Below are positions 24,140-35,176 of a DNA stretch of 64,000 nt, piece after piece. Source of the stretch: Branchiostoma floridae (Eukaryota > Chordata > Leptocardii > Amphioxiformes > Branchiostomatidae); NCBI RefSeq assembly GCF_000003815.2, contig NC_049994.1, forward strand, positions 8,972,469 through 9,036,468, in the 5' to 3' direction. A model generated the notes under the pieces. That model was not told the DNA's origin and did no database searches. It saw only the letters and a list, made by a program, of their open reading frames with translations. Made by a program: the position numbers and the translations under genes. Positions within the stretch are counted from its first letter, which is position 1. Every line of letters starts with the position of its first letter.

Positions 24140-25036
24140 TTTAGCTCAGTTGTGTCTAGCAATGTCATAAAAATGGTTTTGCAAGTTGATGGATGGCAAA
24201 GGAGGCAGGGATAAACAAGTCCACTAGCCCTATTGTCCAGGGCAAGTGAAAGTGCTGTTCGGGCAAGTGCATGTCCTTCCCCACTTGTCCGATCGGGCAA
24301 GTAAGATTTTTCCATTGATTTTAGTGCAATTTTGATATACTTGTTACTTTTCACAGTCATGACATCAAGCAATTGTCTACAGAGAATTCCATTGCTGGAA
24401 GTGAAAATGCATATACTAGTAACAGTGACATTTGAATTTTGGGCAAGTGAAAAATTGGTTTGGGCAAGACATTTTTTATGTGCTTGCCCGATAGGACAAG
24501 TGGATTTTAGAAAACTTGTTCAACCCTGGGAGGGCAAACATATTAAACTATGAAAGATTGTAATAATGTAAAAATGATAAATCTCAGTGCATACAAAGAT
24601 TTACTTTTCTTAATTTAAAAAAAAATGGTCTACAGTTGTTGTTTGAAGAATTGCAAAAGACGTCAACTATTGCAGTCCATCATATGATAAATCTATAGTA
24701 TACAAAGATATATGTTACATTTTCCAGCATATTTTCTACTACACAAGATATGGCAAACTCATAAAAATTGGTCTACCACTTGAAGAATGGCAGAAGAGAC
24801 CAAAAACATTAAACGATCAAAATTTATCATATCAACATATATCTATGATACGCAAAGATCTATTTTTCCAGGGTATTAAATCTACTGCACAAGACATGGC
24901 GAAGTCATAAAAACTGGTCCAACGTTTGAAGAATGGCCAAGGAGGCCAAACACATTAAACTATAGAAGTTTGTCATGACATAAATCTAAGCCTAGGAAGA
25001 TCCATTTTTTCCTGGATATTTTCTGCTACATAAGTC
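24140..25036 (+). repeat. Degenerate tandem array, period about 147 bp
   Basis: Four diverged units share CATAAAAATTGGTCTACCAC, TTGAAGAATGGC, AGAGGCCAAA, ACATTAAAC, then TACAAAGAT and TTTTCCAG blocks. Units begin at about 24165, 24620, 24763 and 24910. The first is split by the transposon at 24206-24528. Allowing for that insertion, spacing is close to 147 bases. No coding content. Confidence 0.75.
24206..24528. mobile_element. CAGGG-ended DNA transposon nested in the tandem array
   Basis: The element starts CAGGGATAAACAAGT and ends ACTTGTTCAACCCTG, so the ends are imperfect inverted repeats. It is flanked by the exact 5-bp duplication GGAGG at 24201-24205 and 24529-24533. Removing the element and one copy restores the array unit (GGCAAAGGAGGGCAAAC), matching the unit near 24945. 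Inside, GGGCAAGTG and CTTGCCCGAT words form further inverted pairs. There is no transposase, so it is non-autonomous. CAGGG termini suggest hAT, but hAT usually duplicates 8 bp, so the superfamily is uncertain. Confidence 0.82.
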
Positions 25037-25337
25037 ACTCGGGGAACCTTTCGCTCCATTAAAAGGGGGAGATGAAGAATGGCAATACTATAAAATCTTG
25101 CCACTTACTTTAGATAAGGATATAAAGCACCACCTTGGGGGAAGCAAGGAGTGAAGTGAATGTGATGAAGAAGCATATTACCATCTCTATCTTATATTAA
25201 AGACACTGCTTTATCCTATGAATTAATTCCTTGAAGGTGGGTGTTTAAAGAAGATTTTGGAAATGTATAAAACGTAATATGTACGAATTCATCTCATATC
25301 AAAATTAGAGGTGATTTGCTTATCAAGTTAATGCTTA

Positions 25338-25443
25338 TGGAACTAGTTTAACTGTAATATCCAACACAAAAATTGGCTCATCCAAATTTTCGACTGAACA
25401 CCAGTCTTTGTCAAGGAATGATATTACAGTTAAACTGGTTCAA
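25338..25443. mobile_element. MITE family E, complete 106-bp copy
   Basis: The left end TGGAACTAGTTTAACTGTAA and the right end (reverse complement TTGAACCAGTTTAACTGTAA) are 23-bp terminal inverted repeats with two mismatches. TA dinucleotides flank both ends (25336-25337 and 25444-25445), as expected of Tc1/mariner-type target duplication. A truncated copy lies at 7696-7776. Confidence 0.85.
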
Positions 25444-26427
25444 TAATGACTTCTACCAACACAGATGAACTTTCAAGTTAATAATGCTTACCGTACTTAT
25501 CAAGTTAATGCTTACTTATTCCACAGCTGTCACTAAAGGTAAATGCTGTTTCAACAAAGAACACACAGAAAAAAAAGAGTTGCATACCTTTATGGTGTAC
25601 ATCAAAAACGTTCAAAGGGTTCAGATGATGTATCAATAGGATGCAGCACATCATCATCATCGCCATGGCAACATCATCATCAGGTCATGTGGAGAAAAGG
25701 ATACACACAGTTAGCAAACCTGCCTCTACATGTGCATCCAATAATGTGTCTTTTAGCAATATTTAAAAAGAAACCAGATAGTACTGTTTGCTCCTATTGC
25801 CCCGAAGATGACAAACTTGGTCCATACGTTGTGTTGCTGTTGGGCGATCATCGTATAATTACAAACTTGGCAAATATTTGGGATAGTCATACATGCATCC
25901 TGCAAGAAAATTCAGCTGTCATATAAGGGTAAAGATAGTCTTAGATCCATGTTGACTGACAGTTAGTTTTGTAACAGCCAGTACCATCAAAATGGTACCA
26001 CAACTTATTACGAAATGTGACAACGCCCACCCTAACCGATCGGGTATCAATGGTTTGGGTTGGGAGGATGAGATTTCATGTTGGCCTACTTTTGCCCATG
26101 CTTGCCTGATAGCAATGACAAGATATGCTACCCTGGTCCAGGGCATGTACAGTTATGTAGGCTAACTATAAAATAGTCTGAACACTGGGGTCTGCGACAG
26201 TGACACCAAAAGTCACCAGATTTTTATGTGCACATAAAAGAGTTGTAAATACTCCAAATAGTAACATGGAAGCTCTCTGTTATGGGTCTCACGTATATGT
26301 TCACCTCATCTGATTTCTGCTGTGTAATCAATGAAATGTTAGACAACACATGTATGAGACCATGAGAAAATAGACGTACACATATGCAAAGAAATCTAGC
26401 AACATAGCACATTGGCCAAGTTATGAC
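25444..26427. other. No gene seen
   Basis: A 127-codon plus frame (25543-25926) includes a CAT-trinucleotide patch and no known motif. The rest is unremarkable. Confidence 0.45.
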
Positions 26428-26575
26428 AGCCTGGTATCCAGCCGTACTTTTTAATATTATTGCTCTCGAGTCTCTTCTGTCCTCTCCTATTACAGATCCT
26501 GAGTCTCTTCTATCCATTCCTTTGCGGAAAGGATAGAACAGACTCTGGAGCTATAATACAACTGGATACCAGGCT
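26428..26575. mobile_element. Foldback element with AGCCTGGTATCCAG ends
   Basis: AGCCTGGTATCCAG at 26428-26441 is exactly repeated as its reverse complement at 26562-26575. Inner arms pair imperfectly (GAGTCTCTTCTGTCCTCTCC against the reverse complement of GGAAAGGATAGAACAGACTC). About 148 bp, no coding content. The same TGGTATCCAGGCT word appears near 31326. Confidence 0.75.
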
Positions 26576-29500
26576 AAAGTTTTGATCTGTTTTGACAACC
26601 TCAGGTTTTGCTATTACAACTAGTGACAGGAACTTCAATACTATTTGACCCAAATCTGCCATCTGTGTGGATCAATCGTCTTCAATTATGAATCCAATAT
26701 TTTTCGCAAAGTGTGACCATTCCATTTCAATATGTTATGTTGTGCATAAATGTTCATATAATATAATCACAACAAACACTTGTATAATTTCTATTTATAC
26801 CTTTCCTGGTATGGTCTCAATCATATCATAATACATGTCTATAATTACCCTGGAAGTATGATTATCTATCAGTTTATTGCTTCACTCAAAGTGGGTGGAG
26901 TATTGTTCTAGGCTTGTCTGTGTAACTCTGTGTATGTCACTGTGTACATGTATCCATGTGTGTTTCTGCAATTCACATATAATTTGTTGCTCTACATCCT
27001 CAGTGTACTAGCTTTACCTGTGGATTTGGGTTGCAAAGCAGTATGGGTAACGGGGTGAAGTCTGCCTTCTCTGATTGCCTTGTTCCATGCAACGCACTCA
27101 TAAATAACCATTCATAAATAACGCAACTGGAAAATCCTAACAGCTGACTACTTGGGTACCTTTGATCAAATGTGGCACCATACTGGGAGCTGCCACTAAG
27201 AATTATAGCTTTCCAACCTTCCTGCTGCTTTGACATTTCTTCCTCCATTTCTCTCACTGGAAGCTATTTTTATGACACTGCTTTGGATAGGAACAGAGCA
27301 CTACACATAACTACATTTTTGGAGACATGGTGACTTTGAAAAAGCAAAGTCTGGGAAAAACTGTGCTACCTGACTAATTACAAAAGATGTAGACACTCTC
27401 TGAGTATGACGACTGCAAATAGCAATCTTTGCAATCTTATGGTTGCAAAGAACCATGACACTGACACATTAGCACCAGTAAATATCAAAAGTTTAACTCC
27501 CTTCTCCGCAGTATATTCAATAGTTAATTAAGATTAGTAACATAGGAATCTTGCCTGTAAGTTTCTCTGCATAAAGGGCAAAGGTTAATAAATCTAATAC
27601 AACCTTACTGACCGGGATGGCAATAAACAGTCTATAAAACTGCTAATAAAATGCTTATCATTCTGGATGATATTACAAACATAACACTTAAACAGTAAAA
27701 CAGTCAGTAGAAAGAGTTACAATGTACAAGGGCAGGCTCCTTACATGTACAATGTACATGTACTTCCCTCCTACTGAGGCCAATGGAAATGGATGGAAGG
27801 ACCATGTTTAGTTCACTAAATCACTTTCACAGAAAGTTGCTTTGAATTCCTGGCATATCTTCTTTTAGGACTTGGTTGATTTGTTTACCAAACAAGAGCA
27901 TAAGGCACTCAAGTCTTGATACATCTGTTCAGTAATTAGAAGAACAGACTGGTACGATGTATGGTAGTATAGTATGTGTCCAAGGAAACGGTTTGGGGAT
28001 GGGGGTACTTGAGAACAAGACCCATACATGTATCTGTACATGCACCTGTGTAGAAACTATATACGTTATATATATATTGATTTTACAAACAACCACAAGT
28101 ACAATTTAACATGAAGTTTTACAACTACAAAGTAGAACTAAGTAGTTTCAAAATCAAATCATGATATAAAAATCAAAGCCGAATCTGCCATTCCTCTCAA
28201 TGACTACCGTTATATTCTGTTGTTCTGGGGACTCCTCCACTACGGCTCTGACAAAAGTTTCCTTCGGAACTGATTAAGAAAGACAACTATGGAAGATTTT
28301 ACTGACCTTGATAAAACGTGACATTTTGTAGCATGGGAAGGTTGGGAACCCAGCACATTGGGTCGAGAAGGAAGAAAGGGAAAGGCTGGTGCCACGCCAT
28401 TATTGACCGTTTCTCCTGACAGACTGACTGACAAGAACGATCCTTCTCAGAACGGCCACATGACATCATCAATCATATAAGTCAATTGGGTTAAATATGG
28501 ACCAGACCACACAGACTCAAGGGATGACAAGGATGACTTTATCGAATTTGGTTCTGTTTGTTACACATTCACGGCATTCAAAAACATTGCAATATGATAT
28601 CAAATCACAAAAAGTTTATTTTTATTTACTTCGAATGTTTTCTTCACAATACAGTTATGTGGGATGTTTTCTTCTCTTCGCTAAGACTCCCCAAGACCCC
28701 CACAGCCTAAATCTAATGTATTGTCACCAAAGATGGAGTTTCATGACGTTAACAAAAGAAAGGTGCAGGCCAAAAGAAAGGAGATTCCTGTTTTCAGTCA
28801 CTACTGAATCAATGCAATATTGTTACTGTTTATCCTATTTGGAACCTGTTATACTTATATATGAAGAGAAATAGCAAGGTTTTGATCAGATGGATTTTTG
28901 ACACTTCTTGGCTTGGCTTCAGCCTTGGCTTGACAAAGATTTGTGCAATACGTGCTTTCCCGACTTTTCGTCTCATTTGAGGAAAAAAAATGTACAAATG
29001 TTAGACCAAACCACACTCAAAATGTATGTACGTAATCAGCTTACTCTTCTAAGCCTGATTACCATGAAAGCACCCACGCTTTTCCCTCACTATAGAGCAC
29101 GGTAGCTCCTGTAGACAAAGTAGATGTGTAGGATGGTACTCAGTCTAATTCCTTATAACTGATGCTTGTAATTAAAAGTACAGTCACTGTACATATACAT
29201 TTTTTTTTTACATATGAGTGGGAATTAATAGTTCTTTATATTAAAAACTCTGTTGCTGTACATTTGCTACAATGTCACACATGTCAGAGCTGACTTAATC
29301 AGAAACGACTCTGGTGAACTCCCAGCACTTCCCACCAGCCAACCACCTGGTAAACTTGACCTGACCTTGAGAGTTCACTTGACAGAAATCAGCTCCCACC
29401 TTCCCCCAGGCACTACCTGTATCCTGGAAGCTGCTTTAATGTACTGATAGTCATACAGTAGTAATTTCTCCATGATAAACTGATGTTATCTCAGCTAAAG

Positions 29501-30474
29501 CCTGGCCACATGATGACCATAAATCAGTGTAAGTGGATTTGGCCATATTCTAAACCCTTATGTAGGTCACACAGCAGGCTAGAGGTTTTGAAAGAGCTCA
29601 GCAGCAGCATAACAGGTTAGTATCTGAATTTCTCATCTCTTCTCTAAAATCTCAAGTATAAAGCTAGGACTCAACTCTTAACAGTTATTTCACTTCTTCA
29701 ATGGCATGGACTCAAACGAACATTCCCACCTTCATTCTCAGTACATATAATCTAAGAAAACCTCCATTTTAGGACAACCTTTGAAGAGAAGAGTTCACGA
29801 TTATGCTGTGACCCTTTCAACTGATGCTCTGCTAATAGCTTTTCTTAGCAGGAGTTATAACCCTTTACTGATCCTATCTACATCCCACAGGGTCATATTT
29901 TGCCTTATTTGAGGAGATTTACAGTAATAGGTCTGTAGTGGTGCACTCTGGATGAACTTTTTATACCAGCATGAGGCCAGATTCTTCCCCCCATACCAAG
30001 AGGGGACAAGCTTTCATCTCGCCTATGATCATAGGGGACCTGATCATAGTTTCCAGTTGCCATCACTCATCTTCATACTCTATATTAACTTTGTTTTTGT
30101 TTGGATATCCCAAAAGTAGGTTCACATGACTACTCGACTGTAAACATCCACAAAGATGATTAATATTCCTCTGTGATTAGAATCTGATTTCTTGAAATTG
30201 GCTCGTGATGCCTGAGCGTAATTGAACTGGACAGAATAAGGCCACAACATTTTTATTTGTTGATTTCCAGATTTCTTAAAGAGACTCAACTCAGAGAGAA
30301 ACGTCTGTAAATGTACTGTGTCTTTGCATATGGTCCATACAGTTTCTGGGAGTGAATACAGGACTCTATTAAAGGTTTTTCCTCTTCCTGAAATTTTCGA
30401 CTTGACAACAAAGAAGATAATTATTAAGTGGTATAGCCTAATATTAATTTTTTAAGCATGCCTATACTTATCTA
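26576..30474. other. No gene seen; one fragment of repeat family T
   Basis: Nearly 4 kb of AT-rich sequence. At 27025-27086 it carries GGGTTGCAAAGCAGTATGGG and GGGGTGAAGTCTGCCTTCTC. Related versions occur at 34471-34530 and 47725-47779, so this is an interspersed repeat. Open frames (for example 28497-28874) show no family features. Confidence 0.45.
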
Positions 30475-30667
30475 CTGTAAATGCATTTAAGTTTGCTGGG
30501 ATTTGATTTTGCTGTGTTTTTAAGTTCGCAGTAGCACCATGCACTGTACAGTCCCTTACTCAAGTTACTGCCATGGAAAAATGTTTGCGGTGGTTTTAAG
30601 TTCGCAGTGAATTGGCAACGCGAAAAACGAGGACATAAAACCATCGTGAACATTTCTGCATTTACAG
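30475..30667. mobile_element. MITE with CTGTAAATGCA ends
   Basis: CTGTAAATGCA at 30475-30485 is matched perfectly by its reverse complement at 30657-30667. Inner arms share AAGTTCGCAGT and GTTTGCGGTGGTTTTAAG words. About 193 bp, non-coding. Confidence 0.75.
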
Positions 30668-31144
30668 AACATCAACAGCAGTACATCTATATCCAGCATA
30701 TGCATGAAGTACATGTAGTGTCAACATGAACTTTGTAATTTGGATGGATGGATGGAACATGAGAAATTCTTGACCTCATAGATTTTAATCTACGCCAAAC
30801 CATCACTATTAATAAATCAGTGCCATTCCTCAGTACATACAGACAGGGACACAACCCACATCAACAAACTCAGGACTTTCCATGATGAAGTAAGTGATAT
30901 TCGACATTTTCCATAATTCTTTTCATCCATAATAAGAATACCTGGGGCTTACCATTCGCATGGCAATTCAAAAGGTATAATTTGTTATAGATAAAATTGA
31001 ATTTGGGACATCTAGCAGGTTACATTCAAATTGCAGATTGCAGGTTTTATTAACAGGCAAGAAAATCCTACGGAAGAAACAAAATCTTCTCTCTTGGTTT
31101 GATAGATCATGTACTGTTAATCTTTTGATAAAAAAATGCTAGCA

Positions 31145-31290
31145 ATGTAACAATGAGGTTCAAATGCCGCCAAACTGACCATGCCAAACGGGTCTGACTC
31201 TTTTGGCGTAGTGGTTACGGTGTTGGGTTTGTGAGCTGGCCATCTGGGTTTGGCGCGGGTTGAAATCCCAGGAGACAGGAGACCTAAAGT
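31145..31290 (+). mobile_element. tRNA-derived SINE, copy 1
   Basis: A head beginning TGTAACAATGAGG and containing GCCAAACTGACCATGCCAAA leads into a tRNA-like body. The body has an A-box-like GGCGTAGTGGTTACGG (about 31205) and a B-box-like GGGTTGAAATCCC (about 31257). The same head-body order occurs inverted at 58205-58366, 61228-61388 and 61585-61746, so it is a dispersed element and not a functional tRNA gene. Confidence 0.8.
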
Positions 31291-33688
31291 ACCCGATAGA
31301 TATTTTTGAGATTGGGCTAGGGTCTGGTATCCAGGCTATCTCCACCTCAAATCAATGACATGGAAAAGACCACAGAACATGTTCTACAACTCCAGACTAA
31401 TTTCCCTCCCATCACCAAATTACATCCCTGCAAAAATACATGGCACTTTCAATAATCCAGAGACTCTAACATACCCTAAAAAAAATACCAACCTTGCTAG
31501 CAGACTCTAATATAAGAGGGTCCTCAGGGCACTACCGGTAATCTTCCCCCAGTGTCCAATGACCAATAGTCTTGAACACTTTCAATGTGTTGTGTGAACT
31601 ATTAAAGCTCGATTAACCTCTGTTTCAACCCTGGATAACACAGAACATGGTCATGATGTAACCCACATGGTACCCCAGGCTTGCAACAGAGACTAACAGA
31701 GCTTGCAGGGCATTTTTTTCATTACATTTTAAGTTCAAGGATGCAGCCGTTGATTTAAGAAGTTTAGGGTTTCATTACGACTTGATTTAAGAAGGCAGAA
31801 GTCATTTCTACCTCGCCTCAAGGTATGGGATAAATACTAATAATAATGATGACTTCAGTTCTAATCCTTCCCACAAGGACAAATCAATAGGCAGACTTGC
31901 TCTGAGGACTACATCATTCCATGTTACCTACACCGGATCTAAGCACATTTTCCCAATGGAAAAGCCTTGCTGCGCCCCACTGTACTACAGTACCGTATAT
32001 GGGGAAAAACTTGCAGAGGTTTTATGTTCCCAGGTTTACTTGGGAACCATCAAAACTCTGCCAACATGTGCTGTCTTGCATCGCGTTCCTACAGTTGCTT
32101 CAAATGCGAAGTAAAAACACTGCCAACACCACCTTTCCCCTCTTACCACTAAGATAGCCCAGTGTACGTTAGTCAATTTACAGTATTTCCTACACTAAGG
32201 ACTGTGCTGACAGAACCTACTTGACTGCTGCTCCGTTTTCCCAGCTGTCCCCTAACCCAGAGGGGGGGCACCCCTGACATTGAACCTTGACCTTGAACAA
32301 CCAAAACAAAAGCATCCCTGCATCTGGGTTTCATCCACACTAAAATAAGGCACAGAAACAAAGTCAAAACCACATGTGTCTGTGTCTCCTAATGTGGACG
32401 TGTGCTTATAAGCTATTATGAAAAGTAATTTGATCTATGTCATAGCAGATTCAAAATATAAAACACATCTATATTCATGTGCAAGTTGTTCCTTTTTCAA
32501 GCTAAGTAGTCCCGTAGCATAAACATTGTTCACAAGAGTTACGTTAATCAGATGTTTACAATACACCAGAATAGTATCCATAAACATTTCAAGAATACAA
32601 ATAGACACTAGACTTCAATGTCAAATTGTGGAACTTCATGTCGAATATAAATCAAAAGAAGAAGAACTTATTGATTAGCAATAACTGAATAAGTAAGAAA
32701 TACCTTTGAGTGATCCCGCAGTTGGTATTTGTTGCAGTCGTTTAAACTCTTGTTACCAAAAGGTTGCAACGTTAAACGACCTTTCAACAGAGTCCACGCC
32801 AAGTTCAAGCTGGGACAATTTCCAGGATTAGCCACAAAAATCTGCACTCAGCTCAACAGTTCTGTGTCTATTCATGGAACAATTTGTCATCAGGAGGTTG
32901 TCAAAATCCAGAATGCTCCAGTGCCGTGGTTCATATGACAACACACTGTATTTGTATGTGTTACGTTGTGTCATGTGTGTACTTTTATATATGTCCAGGA
33001 AGACTAGCAGCGTACAATATTTAGAATTTTGTATCACAGCTAATGGACAAATAAAGCCTCTCAAAGCCTCTCTCACACAGATATTACATAAATGTTACCA
33101 TTTCTTCTATGTTCTAACCACTGATATACATTTGTACAACTGTAGCACCCCTATTGAAATTTCTCTGAATATCAAATCCAGTGACTATCTTTGCACAGAA
33201 ATGTCATTGTTGAATTCACCGTCATCAAAACCCCAAATTCTTTTATCATACACCGATTTGTATGCAACAAGAATGTGCCATATCTACAGCATGAAATTCA
33301 TACCACAACACACTGTTCATACCAGTCAAAAGAATATGCATATTCTGTTGAATAGTCCTGTGAGAATCAGGTTATAATTTGATTTGTGTACATTAATTGA
33401 AAACTACTCAATGTGACAGAGTCTATTCTGTTTAAACTAATGACCTTGACGCAATGATCTGAATATTTCCTGGCAGGCCTGCTCCCATAATTAACTCCAA
33501 GGACTCTCTCATACATGTATCAAAAAGACTCTAATATAATCCCACAAGACTGCCAGATTTTTTTAAACCTTGCATGTAGGGAGATGGGGATCTACTGATG
33601 CAGCATCAGTGAACTCATGCACACTTCAGATACCCAAGAGACTTAGTGAAACTTTAAGGCATTTTTCAAAAGGCCTCACTCGAGCAAT
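31291..33688. other. No gene seen
   Basis: A 167-codon plus frame (32874-33377) is the longest here, but its composition is AT-driven and it has no motif. No credible exon was found. Confidence 0.45.
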
Positions 33689-33886
33689 TAGTCTCTACCA
33701 GACTACATTATAAAGGTCATTGGAAAAACCGTAGAAATGGAACAAATAGAGGAGTAAGCTGGCCAGAGAAGTACAGCCGGCTAGCGCCCTGTTCCCTAGC
33801 CGGCTATAGTTCTCTGGCCGGCTTACTCCTCTATCTGTTCCATTTCTACGTTTTTTCCAGCGACCCATGGAGTCTGGTAGAGACTA
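33689..33886. mobile_element. Foldback element with near-complete 95-bp arms
   Basis: Left arm TAGTCTCTACCAGACT (from 33689) pairs with AGTCTGGTAGAGACTA (to 33886). Pairing continues almost to the centre through CGTAGAAATGGAACA, ATAGAGGAGTAAGC, GGCCAGAGAA and AGCCGGCTAG, leaving a loop of about a dozen bases near 33785-33795. Typical of a foldback MITE. No coding content. Confidence 0.85.
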
Positions 33887-35074
33887 GAGTAATAGTCTTT
33901 AAGCAAATGAGGCTACTACTTATACAGACTATTTCAAATGTGTACCAACCTGCTTTGATACAGATATAATATGCTTCAAGATGATAACAAGTCTAATAGA
34001 TCTTTATACTGCAGACTCTATGACGTAAGAAATACTGCTATGTCAACGACTCTCATATAAGATTCAAATATCACCACAATTTACAAGAACAATGGTATAC
34101 CAGCTCTGCATCGTAAAAAGGCTGGTAATAACTGTTACAGTATGAATAAATAAACATCTCATCCAAGCACAGATAATTCTTAGTTGCTTTTAATGCTCCA
34201 TGCAGAGCAATTTCCATTATACTGATGATATCGACATCACTCACTATGATTAAATTGTACATTACCATCCTTACTGTCATACCTTAACTACTTCAAATCA
34301 AAACCAAAGAAGCTACATATCATTAATGTATGTATGATATACATAGATATGTAATTACTTGCTTTTGGAAGGATTTTGATGACAATCTGAGGGAACATCT
34401 AACCTTCATTAACCTGAGAGTTTATATAGAACCCAGTTGTATTGGTAATTTAGAATGCTACTTTCTTGGTCTGGGTCACAAAGCAATTGGGTAATGGGCT
34501 GAAGTCTGCCATATCTAACTGCCTTCTTTTGCATCAACTCTGACCCTATAATAGATCATAAGAATGCAAATTATGAATCTGTCTACTTTGAATTACAGTA
34601 ACATTTCTATGCCACACAAATATGTGCAGCTTACAAGAAGTGGAAAGGGAGGGGACGGTCTTTTCTATTTTTTGTTTCTAAATTCTGAGAAGACTTGTGG
34701 ATACACGCAGCAGGAAATGAAATTCTCCCATACAGAATAACTCATCCTAACCCTCAGAAGTACTACAGGCTAATTCCACTGCAATAACCAGGGATTTGGC
34801 CTGCCTTTACGTATCCCCGTCCCATTTATCAAAGATTTAAGTTAATTGCGATCTGTCTTTCATCACAATACAAGAATGTTCCTTTGATTGCGAATAGGCT
34901 ATCAAAATGGAAATGAAGTTCTTGCTTTATTGCGAGGCCCATTGATGTCGTAATTAGTTACATGACACAATTCCTGGCGTCAGCGTAACGAGCTGCTCTT
35001 TCAAACTGAACAAGAAGATTATGAAAGAAACGTCAAAGGTCTGTGGATACATTCGTTATCAAATTTTATCAAAA
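33887..35074. other. No gene seen
   Basis: AT-rich sequence with a second fragment of repeat family T at 34471-34530. Confidence 0.5.
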
Positions 35075-35176
35075 TCTACGTACAGGGGTACATTTGCATG
35101 GAATGAGTTGCCAGGTACGGTTAGAGTGGCCACGACTGACCAATCTTTCAAGAAACTCATCAGTGCCGACCTCTGA
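35075..35176 (+). pseudogene. Remnant of a LINE reverse transcriptase C-terminus
   Basis: 33 codons to a TGA encode a peptide containing YRGTFAWNELPGTVRVATT and QSFKKLISADL. The pattern Y-R-G-x-x-x-W-N-x-L-P followed about ten residues later by S-F-K-K is the familiar C-terminal end of reverse transcriptases in non-LTR retrotransposons of the CR1/Jockey/RTE type. No catalytic domain remains upstream, so this is a 5'-truncated, dead copy. The following sequence to about 35330 may be its 3' UTR. Confidence 0.7.

Noticed and set aside
32874-33377. 167-codon plus-strand open frame
   Set aside because: AT-driven composition, no motif, and no sign of a promoter or exon borders.
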